DNA from: Colletes latitarsis
Taxonomy: Eukaryota > Arthropoda > Insecta > Hymenoptera > Colletidae
Direction: 5' to 3'
DNA length: 64,000 bases
NCBI RefSeq assembly: GCF_051014445.1
Contig: NC_135136.1
Span: forward strand, 22,028,001 to 22,092,000
Part shown: one piece after another, positions 48,932 through 61,104 of the stretch
How the letters are laid out: each line of letters opens with the position of its first letter
How positions within the stretch are numbered: position 1 is the first letter of the stretch
The notes under the pieces: generated by a model
Seen by the model: only the letters and a program-made list of their open reading frames with translations
Database searches by the model: none
What the model was told of the DNA's origin: nothing
Position numbers and translations under genes: made by a program

Positions 48932-51534
48932 GATAACACCGGTTAGGTCTGGGTTAGGTCTGGGAAATGGGCGCATCTGGCTTATACTTTCGCCTTCTTC
49001 GCATACTTGTTGGCCAGATCCTGGGTTTTTTTCGTGTTTGTATCACGTAGGAATGTGGTAACACACTGAAGCTGTCAATTAAACCTGGTTTCGATCAATA
49101 TTTTAGAGGATAACACCGGTTAGGTCTGGGTTAGGTCTGGGTTATGCCCGCATCTGGCTCATGATTTTGCCTTCTTCGCATACTTGTTGGCCAGATCCTG
49201 GGTTTTTTTCGTGTTTGAATCACGTATGTAATGTGCTAACACACTGAAGCTGTCAATTAAACCTGGTTTCGATCAATATTTTAGAGGATAACACCGGTTA
49301 GGTCTGGGTTAGGTCTGGGTTATGCCCGCATCTGGCTCATGATTTTGCCTTCTTCGCATACTTGTTGGCCAGATCCTGGGTTTTTTCCGTGTTTGATCAC
49401 GTAGTAATGTGGTAACACATTGAAGCAGTCAATAAAACCTGGTTTCGATCAATATTTTAGAGGATAACACCGGTTAGGTCTGGGTTAGGTCTGGGATTTG
49501 CGCGCATCTGGCTTATACTTTCGCCTTTTTCGCAAACTTGTTGGCCAGATCCTGGGTATTTTCCGTGTTTGAATCACGTAGTAATGTGGTAACACACTGA
49601 AGCAGTCAATTAAACCTGGATTCGATCAATATTTCAGAGGATAACCCCGGTTAGGTCTGGGTTAGGTCTGGGATTTGCGCGCATCTGGCTTATACTTTCG
49701 CCATTTTCGCAAACTTGTTGGCCAGATCCTGGGTATTTTCCGTGTTTGAATCACGTAGTAATTTGGTAACACACTGAAGCAATCAATTAAACCTGGATTC
49801 GATCAATATTTCAGAGGATAACCCCGGTTAGGTCTGGGTTAGGTCTGGGTTATGCCCGCATCTGGCTCATAATATTGCCTTCTTCGCATACTTGTTGGCC
49901 AGATCCTGGGTTTTTTTCGTGTTTCAATCACGTAGTAATGTGGTAACATACTGAGGCAGTCTATTAAACCTGGATTCGGACAGTATTTTAGAGGATAACA
50001 ACGGTTAGGTCTGGGTTAGGTCTGGGTTATGCCCGCATCTGGCTCATGATTTTGCCTTCTTCGCATACTTGTTGGCCAGATCCTGGGTTTTTTTCGTGTT
50101 TGAATCACGTAGTAATGTGGTAATACACTGAAGCAGTCAATTAAACCTGGTTTCGATCAATATTTTAGAGGATACCACCGGTTAGGTCTGGGTTAGGTCT
50201 GGGTTATGCCCGCATCTGGCTCATGATTTTGCCTTCTTCGCATACTTGTTGGCCAGATCCTGGGTTTTTTTCGTGTTTCAATCACGTAGTAATGTGGTAA
50301 CACACTGAAGCTGTCAATTAAACCTGGTTTCGATCAATATTTTAGAGGATAACACCGGTTAGGTCTGGGTTAGGTCTGGGTTATGCCCGCATCTGGCTCA
50401 TGATTTTGCCTTCTTCGCATACTTGTTGGCCAGATCCTGGGTTTTTTTCGTGTTTGAATCACGTAGTAATGTGGTAACACACTGAAGCTGTCAATTAAGC
50501 CTGGTTTCGATCAATATTTTAGAGGATACCACCGGTTAGGTCTGGGTTAGGTCTGGGTTATGCCCGCATCTGGCTCATGATTTTGCCTTCTTCGCATACT
50601 TGTTGGCCAGATCCTGGGTTTTTTTCGTGTTTGAATCACGTAGTAATGTGGTAATACACTGAAGCAGTCAATAAAACCTGGTTTCGATCAATATTTTAGA
50701 GGATAACACCGGTTAGGTCTGGGTTATGCCCGCATCTGACTCATGATTTTGCCTTCTTCGCATACTTGTTGGCCAGATCTTGGGTTTTTTTCGTGTTTGA
50801 ATCACGTAGTAATGTGGTAACACACTGAAGCAGTCAATTAAACCTGGTTTCGATCAATATTTTAGAGGATAACACCGGTTAGGTCTGGGTTAGGTCTGGG
50901 TTATGCCCGCATCTGGCTCATGATTTTGCCTTCTTCGCATACTTGTTGGCCAGATCCTGGGGTTTTTTCGTGTTTGAATCACGTAGTAATGTGGTAACGC
51001 ACTCAAGCAGTCAATTAAACCTGGTTTCGATCAATATTTCAGAGGATAACACCGGTTAGGTCTGGGTTAGGTCTGGGTTATGCCCGCATCTGGCTCATGA
51101 TTTTGCCTTCTTCGCATACTTGTTGGCCAGATCCTGGGTTTTTTTCGAGTTTGAATCACGTTGTAATGTGGTAATACCCTGAAGCAGTCAATTAAACCTG
51201 GTTTCGATCAATATTTTAGAGGATAACACCGGTTAGGTCTGGGTTAGGTCTGGGTTATGCCCGCATCTGGCTCATGATTTTGCCTTCTTCGCATACTTGT
51301 TGGCCAGATCCTGGGTTTTTTCCGTCTTTGATCACGTAGTAATGTGGTAACACACTGAAGCAGTCAATAAAACCTGGTTTCGATCAATATTTTAGAGGAT
51401 AACACCGGTTAGGTCTGGGTTAGGTCTGGGATTTGCGCGCATCTGGTGTATACTTTCGCCTTTTTCGCAAACTTGTTGGCCAGATCCTGGGTTTTTTTCG
51501 TGTTTGGATCACGTAGTAATGTGGTAACACACTG
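48932..51534. repeat. 20-monomer higher-order unit, copy 2
   Basis: This copy follows 45405-47200 at +3527 bp. After one additional monomer (about 50728-50910) it follows 47207-47830 at +3704 bp. The extra monomer has CATCTGACTCATG and CCAGATCTTGGG. The single-TTAGGTCTGGG monomer is inherited (near 50713). Other differences are CATAATATTG near 49868 against CATGATATTG, and CCAGATCC near 51306 against CCAGAACC. Confidence 0.84.
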
Positions 51535-51951
51535 AAGCAGTCAATAAAACCTGGTTTCGATCAATATTTTAGAGGATAACACCGGTTAGGTCTGGGTTAG
51601 GTCTGGGTTATGCCCGCATCTGGCTCATGATTTTGCCTTCTTCGCATACTTGTTGGCCAGATCCTGGGTTTTTTTCGTGTTTGAATCACGTAGTAATGTG
51701 GTAATACACTGAAGCAGTCAATAAAACCTGGTTTCGATCAATATTTTAGAGGATAACACCGGTTAGGTCTGGGTTAGGTCTGGGTTATGCCCGCATCTGG
51801 CTCATGATTTTGCCTTCTTCGCATACTTGTTGGCCAGATCCTGGGTTTTTTTCGTGTTTGAATCACGTAGTAATGTGGTAATACACTGAAGCAGTCAATA
51901 AAACCTGGTTTCGATCAATATTTTAGAGGATAACACCGGTTAGGTCTGGGA
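51535..51951. repeat. Run of near-identical class-A monomers
   Basis: Just over two monomers carry the same set of variants (TTTGAATCACGTAG, GTAATACACTG, CAATAAAACC). They join the left-type island to the next 8-monomer unit and suggest recent one-monomer amplification. Confidence 0.7.
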
Positions 51952-53366
51952 TAGGTCTGGGAAATACGCGCATCTGGCTTATACTTTCGCCTTCTTCGCA
52001 ATACTTGTTGGCCAGATCCTGGGTTTTTTCCGTGTTTGATCACGTAGTAATGTGGTAACACACTGAAGCAGTCAATAAAACCTGGTTTCGATCAATATTT
52101 CAGAGGATAACACCAGTTAGGTCTGGGTTAGGTCTGGGAAATGGGCGCATCTGGCTTATACTTTCGCCTTCTTCGCATACTTGTTGGCCAGATCCTGGGT
52201 TTTTTTCGTGTTTGTATCACGTAGGAATGTGGTAACACACTGAAGCTGTCAATTAAACCTGGTTTCGATCAATATTTTAGAGGATAACACCGGTTAGGTC
52301 TGGGTTAGGTCTGGGTTATGCCCGCATCTGGCTCATGATTTTGCCTTCTTCGCATACTTGTTGGCCAGATCCTGGGTTTTTTTCGTGTTTGAATCACGTA
52401 GTAATGTGGTAATACACTGAAGCAGTCAATTAAACCTGGTTTCGATCAATATTTTAGAGGATACCACCGGTTAGGTCTGGGTTAGGTCTGGGATATGCGC
52501 GCATCTGGCTTATGCTTTCGCCTTTTTCGCAAACTTGTTGGCCAGATCCTGGGTTTTTTCGTGTTTGAATCACGTAGTAATGTTGTACCACACTGAGGAA
52601 GTCAATTAAACCTGGATTCGGACAGTATTTTAGAGGATAACACCGGTTAGGTCAGGGATAGGTCTGGGTTATGCCCGCACCTGGCTCATGATTTTGCCTT
52701 CTTCGCATACTTGTTGGCCAGATCCTGGGTTTTTTTCGTGTTTGAATCACGTGGTAATGTGGTAATACACTGAAGCAGTCAATAAAACCTGGTTTCGATC
52801 AATATTTTAGAGGATAACACCGGTTAGGTCTGGGTTAGGTCTGGGTTATGCCCGCATCTGGCTCATGATTTTGCCTTCTTCGCATACTTGTTGGCCAGAT
52901 CCTGGGTTTTTTTCGTGTTTGAATCACGTAGTAATGTGGTAATACACTGAAGCAGTCAATAAAACCTGGTTTCGATCAATATTTTAGAGGATAACACCGG
53001 TTAGGTCTGGGATAGGTCCGGGATATGCCCGCATCTGGCTCATGATTTTGCCTTCTTCGCATACTTGTTGGCCAGATCCTGGGTTTTTTTCGTGTTTGAA
53101 TCACGTAGTAATGTGCTAACACACTGAAGCTGTCAATTAAACCTGGTTTCGATCAATATTTTAGAGGATAACACCGGTTAGGTCTGGGTTAGGTCTGGGT
53201 TATGCCCGCATCTGGCTCATGATTTTGCCTTCTTCGCATACTTGTTGGCCAGATCCTGGGTATTTTTCGTGTTTGAATCACGTAGTAATGTGGTAACACA
53301 CTGAAGCAGTCAATTAACCCTCGTTTCGATCAATATTTTAGAGGATAACACCGGTTAGGTCTGGGT
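51952..53366. repeat. 8-monomer higher-order unit of the right domain, copy 1 (1415 bp)
   Basis: AAATGGGCG at 52140 recurs at 53555, and the private CGCACCTGGCTC at 52676 recurs at 54091, both at +1415 bp. The order is AAATACGCGC with CAATACTTG, class D, a GAGGATACC monomer, class C with GAGGAAGTC, GGTCAGGGATAGG with CACGTGG, a plain class-A monomer, GGGATAGGTCCGGG with GTGCTAAC, then TGGGTATTTTTCG with AATTAACCCTCG. Confidence 0.85.
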
Positions 53367-54960
53367 TAGGTCTGGGAAATACGCGCATCTGGCTTATACT
53401 TTCGCCTTCTTCGCAATACTTGTTGGCCAGATCCTGGGTTTTTTCCGTGTTTGATCACGTAGTAATGTGGTAACACACTGAAGCAGTCAATAAAACCTGG
53501 TTTCGATCAATATTTCAGAGGATAACACCAGTTAGGTCTGGGTTAGGTCTGGGAAATGGGCGCATCTGGCTTATACTTTCGCCTTCTTCGCATACTTGTT
53601 GGCCAGATCCTGGGTTTTTTTCGTGTTTGTATCACGTAGGAATGTGGTAACACACTGAAGCTGTCAATTAAACCTGGTTTCGATCAATATTTTAGAGGAT
53701 AACACCGGTTAGGTCTGGGTTAGGTCTGGGTTATGCCCGCATCTGGCTCATGATTTTGCCTTCTTCGCATACTTGTTGGCCAGATCCTGGGTTTTTTTCG
53801 TGTTTGAATCACGTAGTAATGTGGTAATACACTGAAGCAGTCAATTAAACCTGGTTTCGATCAATATTTTAGAGGATACCACCGGTTAGGTCTGGGTTAG
53901 GTCTGGGATATGCGCGCATCTGGCTTATGCTTTCGCCTTTTTCGCAAACTTGTTGGCCAGATCCTGGGTTTTTTCGTGTTTGAATCACGTAGTAATGTTG
54001 TACCACACTGAGGAAGTCAATTAAACCTGGATTCGGACAGTATTTTAGAGGATAACACCGGTTAGGTCAGGGATAGGTCTGGGTTATGCCCGCACCTGGC
54101 TCATGATTTTGCCTTCTTCGCATACTTGTTGGCCAGATCCTGGGTTTTTTTCGTGTTTGAATCACGTGGTAATGTGGTAATACACTGAAGCAGTCAATAA
54201 AACCTGGTTTCGATCAATATTTTAGAGGATAACACCGGTTAGGTCTGGGTTAGGTCTGGGTTATGCCCGCATCTGGCTCATGATTTTGCCTTCTTCGCAT
54301 ACTTGTTGGCCAGATCCTGGGTTTTTTTCGTGTTTGAATCACGTAGTAATGTGGTAATACACTGAAGCAGTCAATAAAACCTGGTTTCGATCAATATTTT
54401 AGAGGATAACACCGGTTAGGTCTGGGATAGGTCCGGGATATGCCCGCATCTGGCTCATGATTTTGCCTTCTTCGCATACTTGTTGGCCAGATCCTGGGTT
54501 TTTTTCGTGTTTGAATCACGTAGTAATGTGCTAACACACTGAAGCTGTCAATTAAACCTGGTTTCGATCAATATTTTAGAGGATAACACCGGTTAGGTCT
54601 GGGTTAGGTCTGGGTTATGCCCGCATCTGGCTCATGATTTTGCCTTCTTCGCATACTTGTTGGCCAGAACCTGGGTTTTTTTCCTGTTTCAATCACGTAG
54701 TAATGTGGTAACACATTGAGGCAGTCTATTAAACCTGGATTCGGACAGTATTTTAGAGGATAACACCGGTTAGGTCTGGGTTAGGTCTGGGTTATGCCCG
54801 CATCTGGCTCATGATTTTGCCTTCTTCGCATACTTGTTGGCCAGATCCTGGGTATTTTTCGTGTTTGAATCACGTAGTAATGTGGTAACACACTGAAGCA
54901 GTCAATTAACCCTCGTTTCGATCAATATTTTAGAGGATAACACCGGTTAGGTCTGGGTTA
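53367..54960. repeat. 8-monomer unit, copy 2 plus one inserted monomer
   Basis: This copy follows copy 1 at +1415 bp to about 54666. It then has one extra monomer (about 54667-54843; CCAGAACCTGG, TTTCCTGTTTC, CATTGAGGCAGTC) before the TGGGTATTTTTCG monomer, so the offset becomes 1592 bp. AATTAACCCTCG lies at about 53312 and 54904. Confidence 0.82.
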
Positions 54961-57440
54961 GGTCTGGGAAATACGCGCATCTGGCTTATACTTTCGCCTT
55001 CTTCGCAATACTTGTTGGCCAGATCCTGGGTTTTTTCCGTGTTTGATCACGTAGTAATGTGGTAACACACTGAAGCAGTCAATAAAACCTGGTTTCGATC
55101 AATATTTCAGAGGATAACACCAGTTAGGTCTGGGTTAGGTCTGGGAAATGGGCGCATCTGGCTTATACTTTCGCCTTCTTCGCATACTTGTTGGCCAGAT
55201 CCTGGGTTTTTTTCGTGTTTGTATCACGTAGTAATGTGGTAATACACTGAAGCAGTCAATTAAACCTGGTTTCGATCAATATTTCAGAGGATAACACCAG
55301 TTAGGTCTGGGTTAGGTCTGGGAAATGGGCGCATCTGGCTTATACTTTCGCCTTCTTCGCATACTTGTTGGCCAGATCCTGGGTTTTTTTCGTGTTTGTA
55401 TCACGTAGGAATGTGGTAACACACTGAAGCTGTCAATTAAACCTGGTTTCGATCAATATTTTAGAGGATAACACCGGTTAGGTCTGGGTTAGGTCTGGGT
55501 TATGCCCGCATCTGGCTCATGATTTTGCCTTCTTCGCATACTTGTTGGCCAGATCCTGGGTTTTTTTCGTGTTTGAATCACGTAGTAATGTGGTAATACA
55601 CTGAAGCAGTCAATTAAACCTGGTTTCGATCAATATTTTAGAGGATACCACCGGTTAGGTCTGGGTTAGGTCTGGGATATGCGCGCATCTGGCTTATGCT
55701 TTCGCCTTTTTCGCAAACTTGTTGGCCAGATCCTGGGTTTTTTCGTGTTTGAATCACGTAGTAATGTTGTACCACACTGAGGAAGTCAATTAAACCTGGA
55801 TTCGGACAGTATTTTAGAGGATAACACCGGTTAGGTCAGGGATAGGTCTGGGTTATGCCCGCATCTGGCTCATGATTTTGCCTTCTTCGCATACTTGTTG
55901 GCCAGATCCTGGGTTTTTTTCGTGTTTGAATCACGTGGTAATGTGGTAATACACTGAAGCAGTCAATAAAACCTGGTTTCGATCAATATTTTAGAGGATA
56001 ACACCGGTTAGGTCTGGGTTAGGTCTGGGTTATGCCCGCATCTGGCTCATGATTTTGCCTTCTTCGCATACTTGTTGGCCAGATCCTGGGTTTTTTTCGT
56101 GTTTGAATCACGTAGTAATGTGGTAATACACTGAAGCAGTCAATAAAACCTGGTTTCGATCAATATTTTAGAGGATAACACCGGTTAGGTCTGGGATAGG
56201 TCCGGGATATGCCCGCATCTGGCTCATGATTTTGCCTTCTTCGCATACTTGTTGGCCAGATCCTGGGTTTTTTTCGTGTTTGAATCACGTAGTAATGTGC
56301 TAACACACTGAAGCTGTCAATTAAACCTGGTTTCGATCAATATTTTAGAGGATAACACCGGTTAGGTCTGGGTTAGGTCTGGGTTATGCCCGCATCTGGC
56401 TCATGATTTTGCCTTCTTCGCATACTTGTTGGCCAGATCCTGGGTTTTTTCCGTGTTTGATCACGTAGTAATGTGGTAACACATTGAAGCAGTCAATAAA
56501 ACCTGGTTTCGATCAATATTTTAGAGGATAACACCGGTTAGGTCTGGGTTAGGTCTGGGATTTGCGCGCATCTGGCTTATACTTTCGCCTTTTTCGCAAA
56601 CTTGTTGGCCAGATCCTGGGTATTTTCCGTGTTTGAATCACGTAGTAATGTGGTATCACACTGAAGCAGTCAATTAAACCTGGATTCGATCAATATTTCA
56701 GAGGATAACCCCGGTTAGGTCTGGGTTAGGTCTGGGATTTGCGCGCATCTGGCTTATACTTTCGCCTTTTTCGCAAACTTGTTGGCCAGATCCTGGGTAT
56801 TTTCCGTGTTTGAATCACGTAGTAATGTGGTAACATACTGAAGCAGTCAATTAAACCTGGATTCGATCAATATTTCAGAGGATAACCCCGGTTAGGTCTG
56901 GGTTAGGTCTGGGTTATGCCCGCATCTGGCTCATGATTTTGCCTTCTTCGCATACTTGTTGGCCAGATCCTGGGTTTTTTTCGTGTTTCAATCACGTAGT
57001 AATGTGGTAATACACTGAAGCAGTCAATTAAACCTGGTTTCGATCAATATTTTAGAGGATAACACCGGTTAGGTCTGGGTTAGGTCTGGGTTATGCCCGC
57101 ATCTGGCTCATGATTTTGCCTTCTTCGCATACTTGTTGGCCAGATCCTGGGTTTTTTTCGTGTTTGAATCACGTAGTAATGTGGTAATACACTGAAGCAG
57201 TCAATTAAACCTGGTTTCGATCAATATTTTAGAGGATACCACCGGTTAGGTCTGGGTTAGGTCTGGGTTATGCCCGCATCTGGCTCATGATTTTGCCTTC
57301 TTCGCATACTTGTTGGCCAGAACCTGGGTTTTTTTCGTGTTTCAATCACGTAGTAATGTGGTAACACATTGAGGCAGTCTATTAAACCTGGATTCGGACA
57401 GTATTTTAGAGGATAACACCGGTTAGGTCTGGGTTAGGTC
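54961..57440. repeat. 8-monomer unit, copy 3, with duplicated class-D monomer and class-B insertion
   Basis: Two class-D junctions lie one monomer apart (AAATGGGCG near 55147 and 55324). The first of the pair has GTATCACGTAGTAATG rather than GGAATG, so it looks like a recombinant. After the GTGCTAAC monomer near 56300 the copy takes in class-B monomers with TGGGTATTTTCCG (56.57 and 56.74 kb) like those at 26.9-27.2 and 46.0-46.3 kb. It then returns to the CCAGAACCTGG monomer near 57319. Confidence 0.8.
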
Positions 57441-58655
57441 TGGGTTATGCCCTCTTCGCATACTTGTTGGCCAGATCCTGGGTATTTTTCGTGTTTGAAT
57501 CACGTAGTAATGTGGTAACACACTGAAGCAGTCAATTAACCCTCGTTTCGATCAATATTTTAGAGGATAACACCGGTTAGGTCTGGGTTAGGTCTGGGAA
57601 ATACGCGCATCTGGCTTATACTTTCGCCTTCTTCGCAATACTTGTTGGCCAGATCCTGGGTTTTTTCCGTGTTTGATCACGTAGTAATGTGGTAACACAC
57701 TGAAGCAGTCAATAAAACCTGGTTTCGATCAATATTTCAGAGGATAACACCAGTTAGGTCTGGGTTAGGTCTGGGAAATGGGCGCATCTGGCTTATACTT
57801 TCGCCTTCTTCGCATACTTGTTGGCCAGATCCTGGGTTTTTTTCGTGTTTGTATCACGTAGGAATGTGGTAACACACTGAAGCTGTCAATTAAACCTGGT
57901 TTCGATCAATATTTTAGAGGATAACACCGGTTAGGTCTGGGTTAGGTCTGGGTTATGCCCGCATCTGGCTCATGATTTTGCCTTCTTCGCATACTTGTTG
58001 GCCAGATCCTGGGTTTTTTTCGTGTTTGAATCACGTAGTAATGTGGTAATACACTGAAGCAGTCAATTAAACCTGGTTTCGATCAATATTTTAGAGGATA
58101 CCACCGGTTAGGTCTGGGTTAGGTCTGGGATATGCGCGCATCTGGCTTATGCTTTCGCCTTTTTCGCAAACTTGTTGGCCAGATCCTGGGTTTTTTCGTG
58201 TTTGAATCACGTAGTAATGTTGTACCACACTGAGGAAGTCAATTAAACCTGGATTCGGACAGTATTTTAGAGGATAACACCGGTTAGGTCAGGGATAGGT
58301 CTGGGTTATGCCCGCATCTGGCTCATGATTTTGCCTTCTTCGCATACTTGTTGGCCAGATCCTGGGTTTTTTTCGTGTTTGAATCACGTGGTAATGTGGT
58401 AATACACTGAAGCAGTCAATAAAACCTGGTTTCGATCAATATTTTAGAGGATAACACCGGTTAGGTCTGGGTTAGGTCTGGGTTATGCCCGCATCTGGCT
58501 CATGATTTTGCCTTCTTCGCATACTTGTTGGCCAGATCCTGGGTTTTTTTCGTGTTTGAATCACGTAGTAATGTGGTAATACACTGAAGCAGTCAATAAA
58601 ACCTGGTTTCGATCAATATTTTAGAGGATAACACCGGTTAGGTCTGGGATAGGTC
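57441..58655. repeat. 8-monomer unit, copy 4 (starts with a 23-bp-deleted monomer)
   Basis: The copy begins with the TGGGTATTTTTCG monomer, which has lost about 23 bp at its junction. It then repeats the AAATACGCGC, class-D, GAGGATACC, class-C, CACGTGG and class-A order. AAATGGGCG at 57777 is 2453 bp after 55324, which equals 14 monomers less the deletion. Confidence 0.82.
57447..57460 (+). other. 23-bp internal deletion in one monomer
   Basis: Other monomers read ATGCCCGCATCTGG and so on to GCCTTCTTCGCA; this one reads ATGCCCTCTTCGCA. The missing bases include the ATCTGGC arm of the inverted repeat. GCC lies at both edges of the lost segment, which fits slippage or end-joining at a microhomology. 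It is the largest sub-monomer deletion I noticed in the window. Confidence 0.85.
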
Positions 58656-59690
58656 TGGGAAATACGCGCATCTGGCTTATACTTTCGCCTTCTTCTCAAT
58701 ACTTGTTGGCCAGATCCTGGGTTTTTTTCGTGTTTGATCACGTAGTAATGTGCTAACACACTGAAGCTGTCAATTAAACCTGGTTTCGATCAATATTTTA
58801 GAGGATAACACCGGTTAGGTGTGGGTTAGGTCCGGGATATGCCCGCATCTGGGTTATACTTTCGCCTTCTTCGCAATACTTGTTGGCCAGATCCTGGGTT
58901 TTTTCCGTGTTTGATCACGTAGTAATGTGGTAACACACTGAAGCAGTCAATAAAACCTGGTTTCGATCAATATTTTAGAGGATAACACCGGTTAGGTCTG
59001 GGTTAGGTCTGAGATTTGCGCGCATCTGGCTTATACTTTCGCCTTTTTCGCATACTTGTTGGCCAGATCCTGGGTTTTTTTCGTGTTTGAATCACGTAGT
59101 AAAGTGGTAACACACTGAAGCTGTCAATTAAACCTGGTTTCGATCAATATTTTAGAGGATAACACCGGCTAGGTCTGGGTTAGGTCTGGGTTATGCCCGC
59201 ATCTGGCTCATGATTTTGCCTTCTTCGCATAATTGTTGGCCAGATCCTGGGTTTTTTTCGTGTTTGAATAACGTAGTAATGTGGTAATACACTGAAGCAG
59301 TCAATTAAACCCGGTTTCGATCAATATTTTAGAGGATACCACCGGTTAGGTCTGGGTTAGGTCTGGGTTATGCCCGCATCTGGCTCATGATTTTGCCTTC
59401 TTCGCATACTTGTTGGCCAGATCCTGGGTATTTTTCGTGTTTGAATCACGTAGTAATGTGGTAACACACTGAAGCAGTCAATTAACCCTCGTTTCGATCA
59501 ATATTTTAGAGGATAACACCGGTTAGGTCTGGGTTAGGTCTGGGAAATACGCGCATCTGGCTTATACTTTCGCCTTCTTCGCAATACTTGTTGGCCAGAT
59601 CCTGGGTTTTTTCCGTGTTTGATCACGTAGTAATGTGGTAACACACTGAAGCAGTCAATAAAACCTGGTTTCGATCAATATTTTAGAGGA
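58656..59690. repeat. Distant copy (+21001 bp) of 37655-38690
   Basis: AATACGCG at 37660 pairs with 58661, and GAATAACGTAG near 38265 with 59266. The private run TCTGAGATTTGCGCG, AGTAAAGTGG, ACCGGCTAGG and CATAATTGTTGG is kept in order. The same block is also at about 30.41-31.44 kb. Private changes here are TTCTCAATAC near 58694 and CATCTGGGTTATAC near 58848. Confidence 0.83.
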
Positions 59691-61104
59691 TAACACCGGT
59701 TAGGTCTGGGTTAGGTCTGGGATTTGCGCGCATCTGGCTAAAACTTTCGCCTTTTTCGCATACTTGTTGGCCAGATCCTGGGTTTTTTTCGTGTTTGAAT
59801 CACGTAGTAATGTGGTAACACACTGAAGCTGTCAATTAAACCTGGTTTCGATCAATATTTTAGAGGATAACACCGGTTAGGTCTGGGTTAGGTCTGGGTT
59901 ATGCCCGCATCTGGCTCATGATTTTGCCTTCTTCGCATACTTGTTGGCCAGATCCTGGGTTTTTTTTCGTGTTTGGATCACGTAGTAATGTGGTAATACA
60001 CTGAAGCAGTCAATAAAACCTGGTTTCGATCAATATTTTAGAGGATAACACCGGTTAGGTCTGGGTTAGGTCTGGGTTATGCCCGCATCTGGCTCATGAT
60101 TTTGCCTTCTTCGCATACTTGTTGGCCAGATCCTGGGTTTTTTTCGTGTTTGAATCACGTAGTAATGTGGTAATACACTGAAGCAGTCAATAAAACCTGG
60201 TTTCGATCAATATTTTAGAGGATAACACCGGTTAGGTCTGGGTTAGGTCTGGGTTATGCCCGCATCTGGCTCATGATTTTGCCTTCTGCGCATACTTGTT
60301 GGCCAGATCCTGGGGTTTTTTCGTGTTTGAATCACGTAGTAATGTGGTAACACACTGAAGCAGTCAATTAAACCTGGTTTCGATCAATATTTTAGAGGAT
60401 AACACCGGTTAGGTCTGGGATAGGTCCGGGATATGCCCGCATCTGTCTCATGATTTTGCCTTCTTCGCATACTTGTTGGCCAGATCCTGGGTTTTTTTCG
60501 TGTTTGAATCACGTAGTAATGTGGTAACACACTGAAGCTGTCAATTAAACCTGATTCGATCAGTATTTTAGAGGATAACACCGGTTAGGTCTGGGTTAGG
60601 TCTGGGTTATGCCCGCATCTGGCTCATGATTTTGCCTTCTTCGCATACTTGTTGGCCAGATCCTGGGTTTTTTCCGTGTTTGAATCACGTAGGAATGTGG
60701 TAACACACTGAAGCAGTCAATTAAACCTGGTTTCGATCAATATTTTAGAGGATAACACCAGTTAGGTGTGGGTTAGGTCCGGGATATGCCCGCATCTGGC
60801 TCATGATTTTGCCTTCTTCGCATACTTGTTGGCCAGATCCTGGGTTTTTTTCGTGTTTCAATCACGTAGTAATGTGGTAATACACTGAAGCAGTCAATAA
60901 AACCTGGTTTCGATCAATATTTTAGAGGATAACACCGGTTAGGTCTGGGTTAGGTCTGGGTTATGCCCGCATCTGGCTCATGATTTTGCCTTCTTCGCAT
61001 ACTTGTTGGCCAGATCCTGGGTTTTTTCCGTGTTTGAATCACGTAGTAATGTGGTAACACACTGAAGCAGTCAATTAAACCTGGTTTCGATCAATATTTC
61101 AGAG
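59691..61104. repeat. Right-domain monomers resembling the 35.7-36.4 and 43.2-43.7 kb runs
   Basis: The order TTCTGCGCATAC, GGGATAGGTCCGGG with GCATCTGTCTC (near 60437), a CACGTAGGAATG monomer with ACACCAGTTAGGTGTGGG, then TTTCAATCACG matches those runs. GCATCTGTCTC occurs earlier near 32548, 35897, 40323, 43321 and 45095. A one-base deletion (ACCTGATTCGATCAG) lies near 60550. Confidence 0.78.

Noticed and set aside
60384..60581. 65-codon minus-strand open frame
   Set aside because: Opened by a one-base deletion near 60550 that shifts the frame. It is satellite only.
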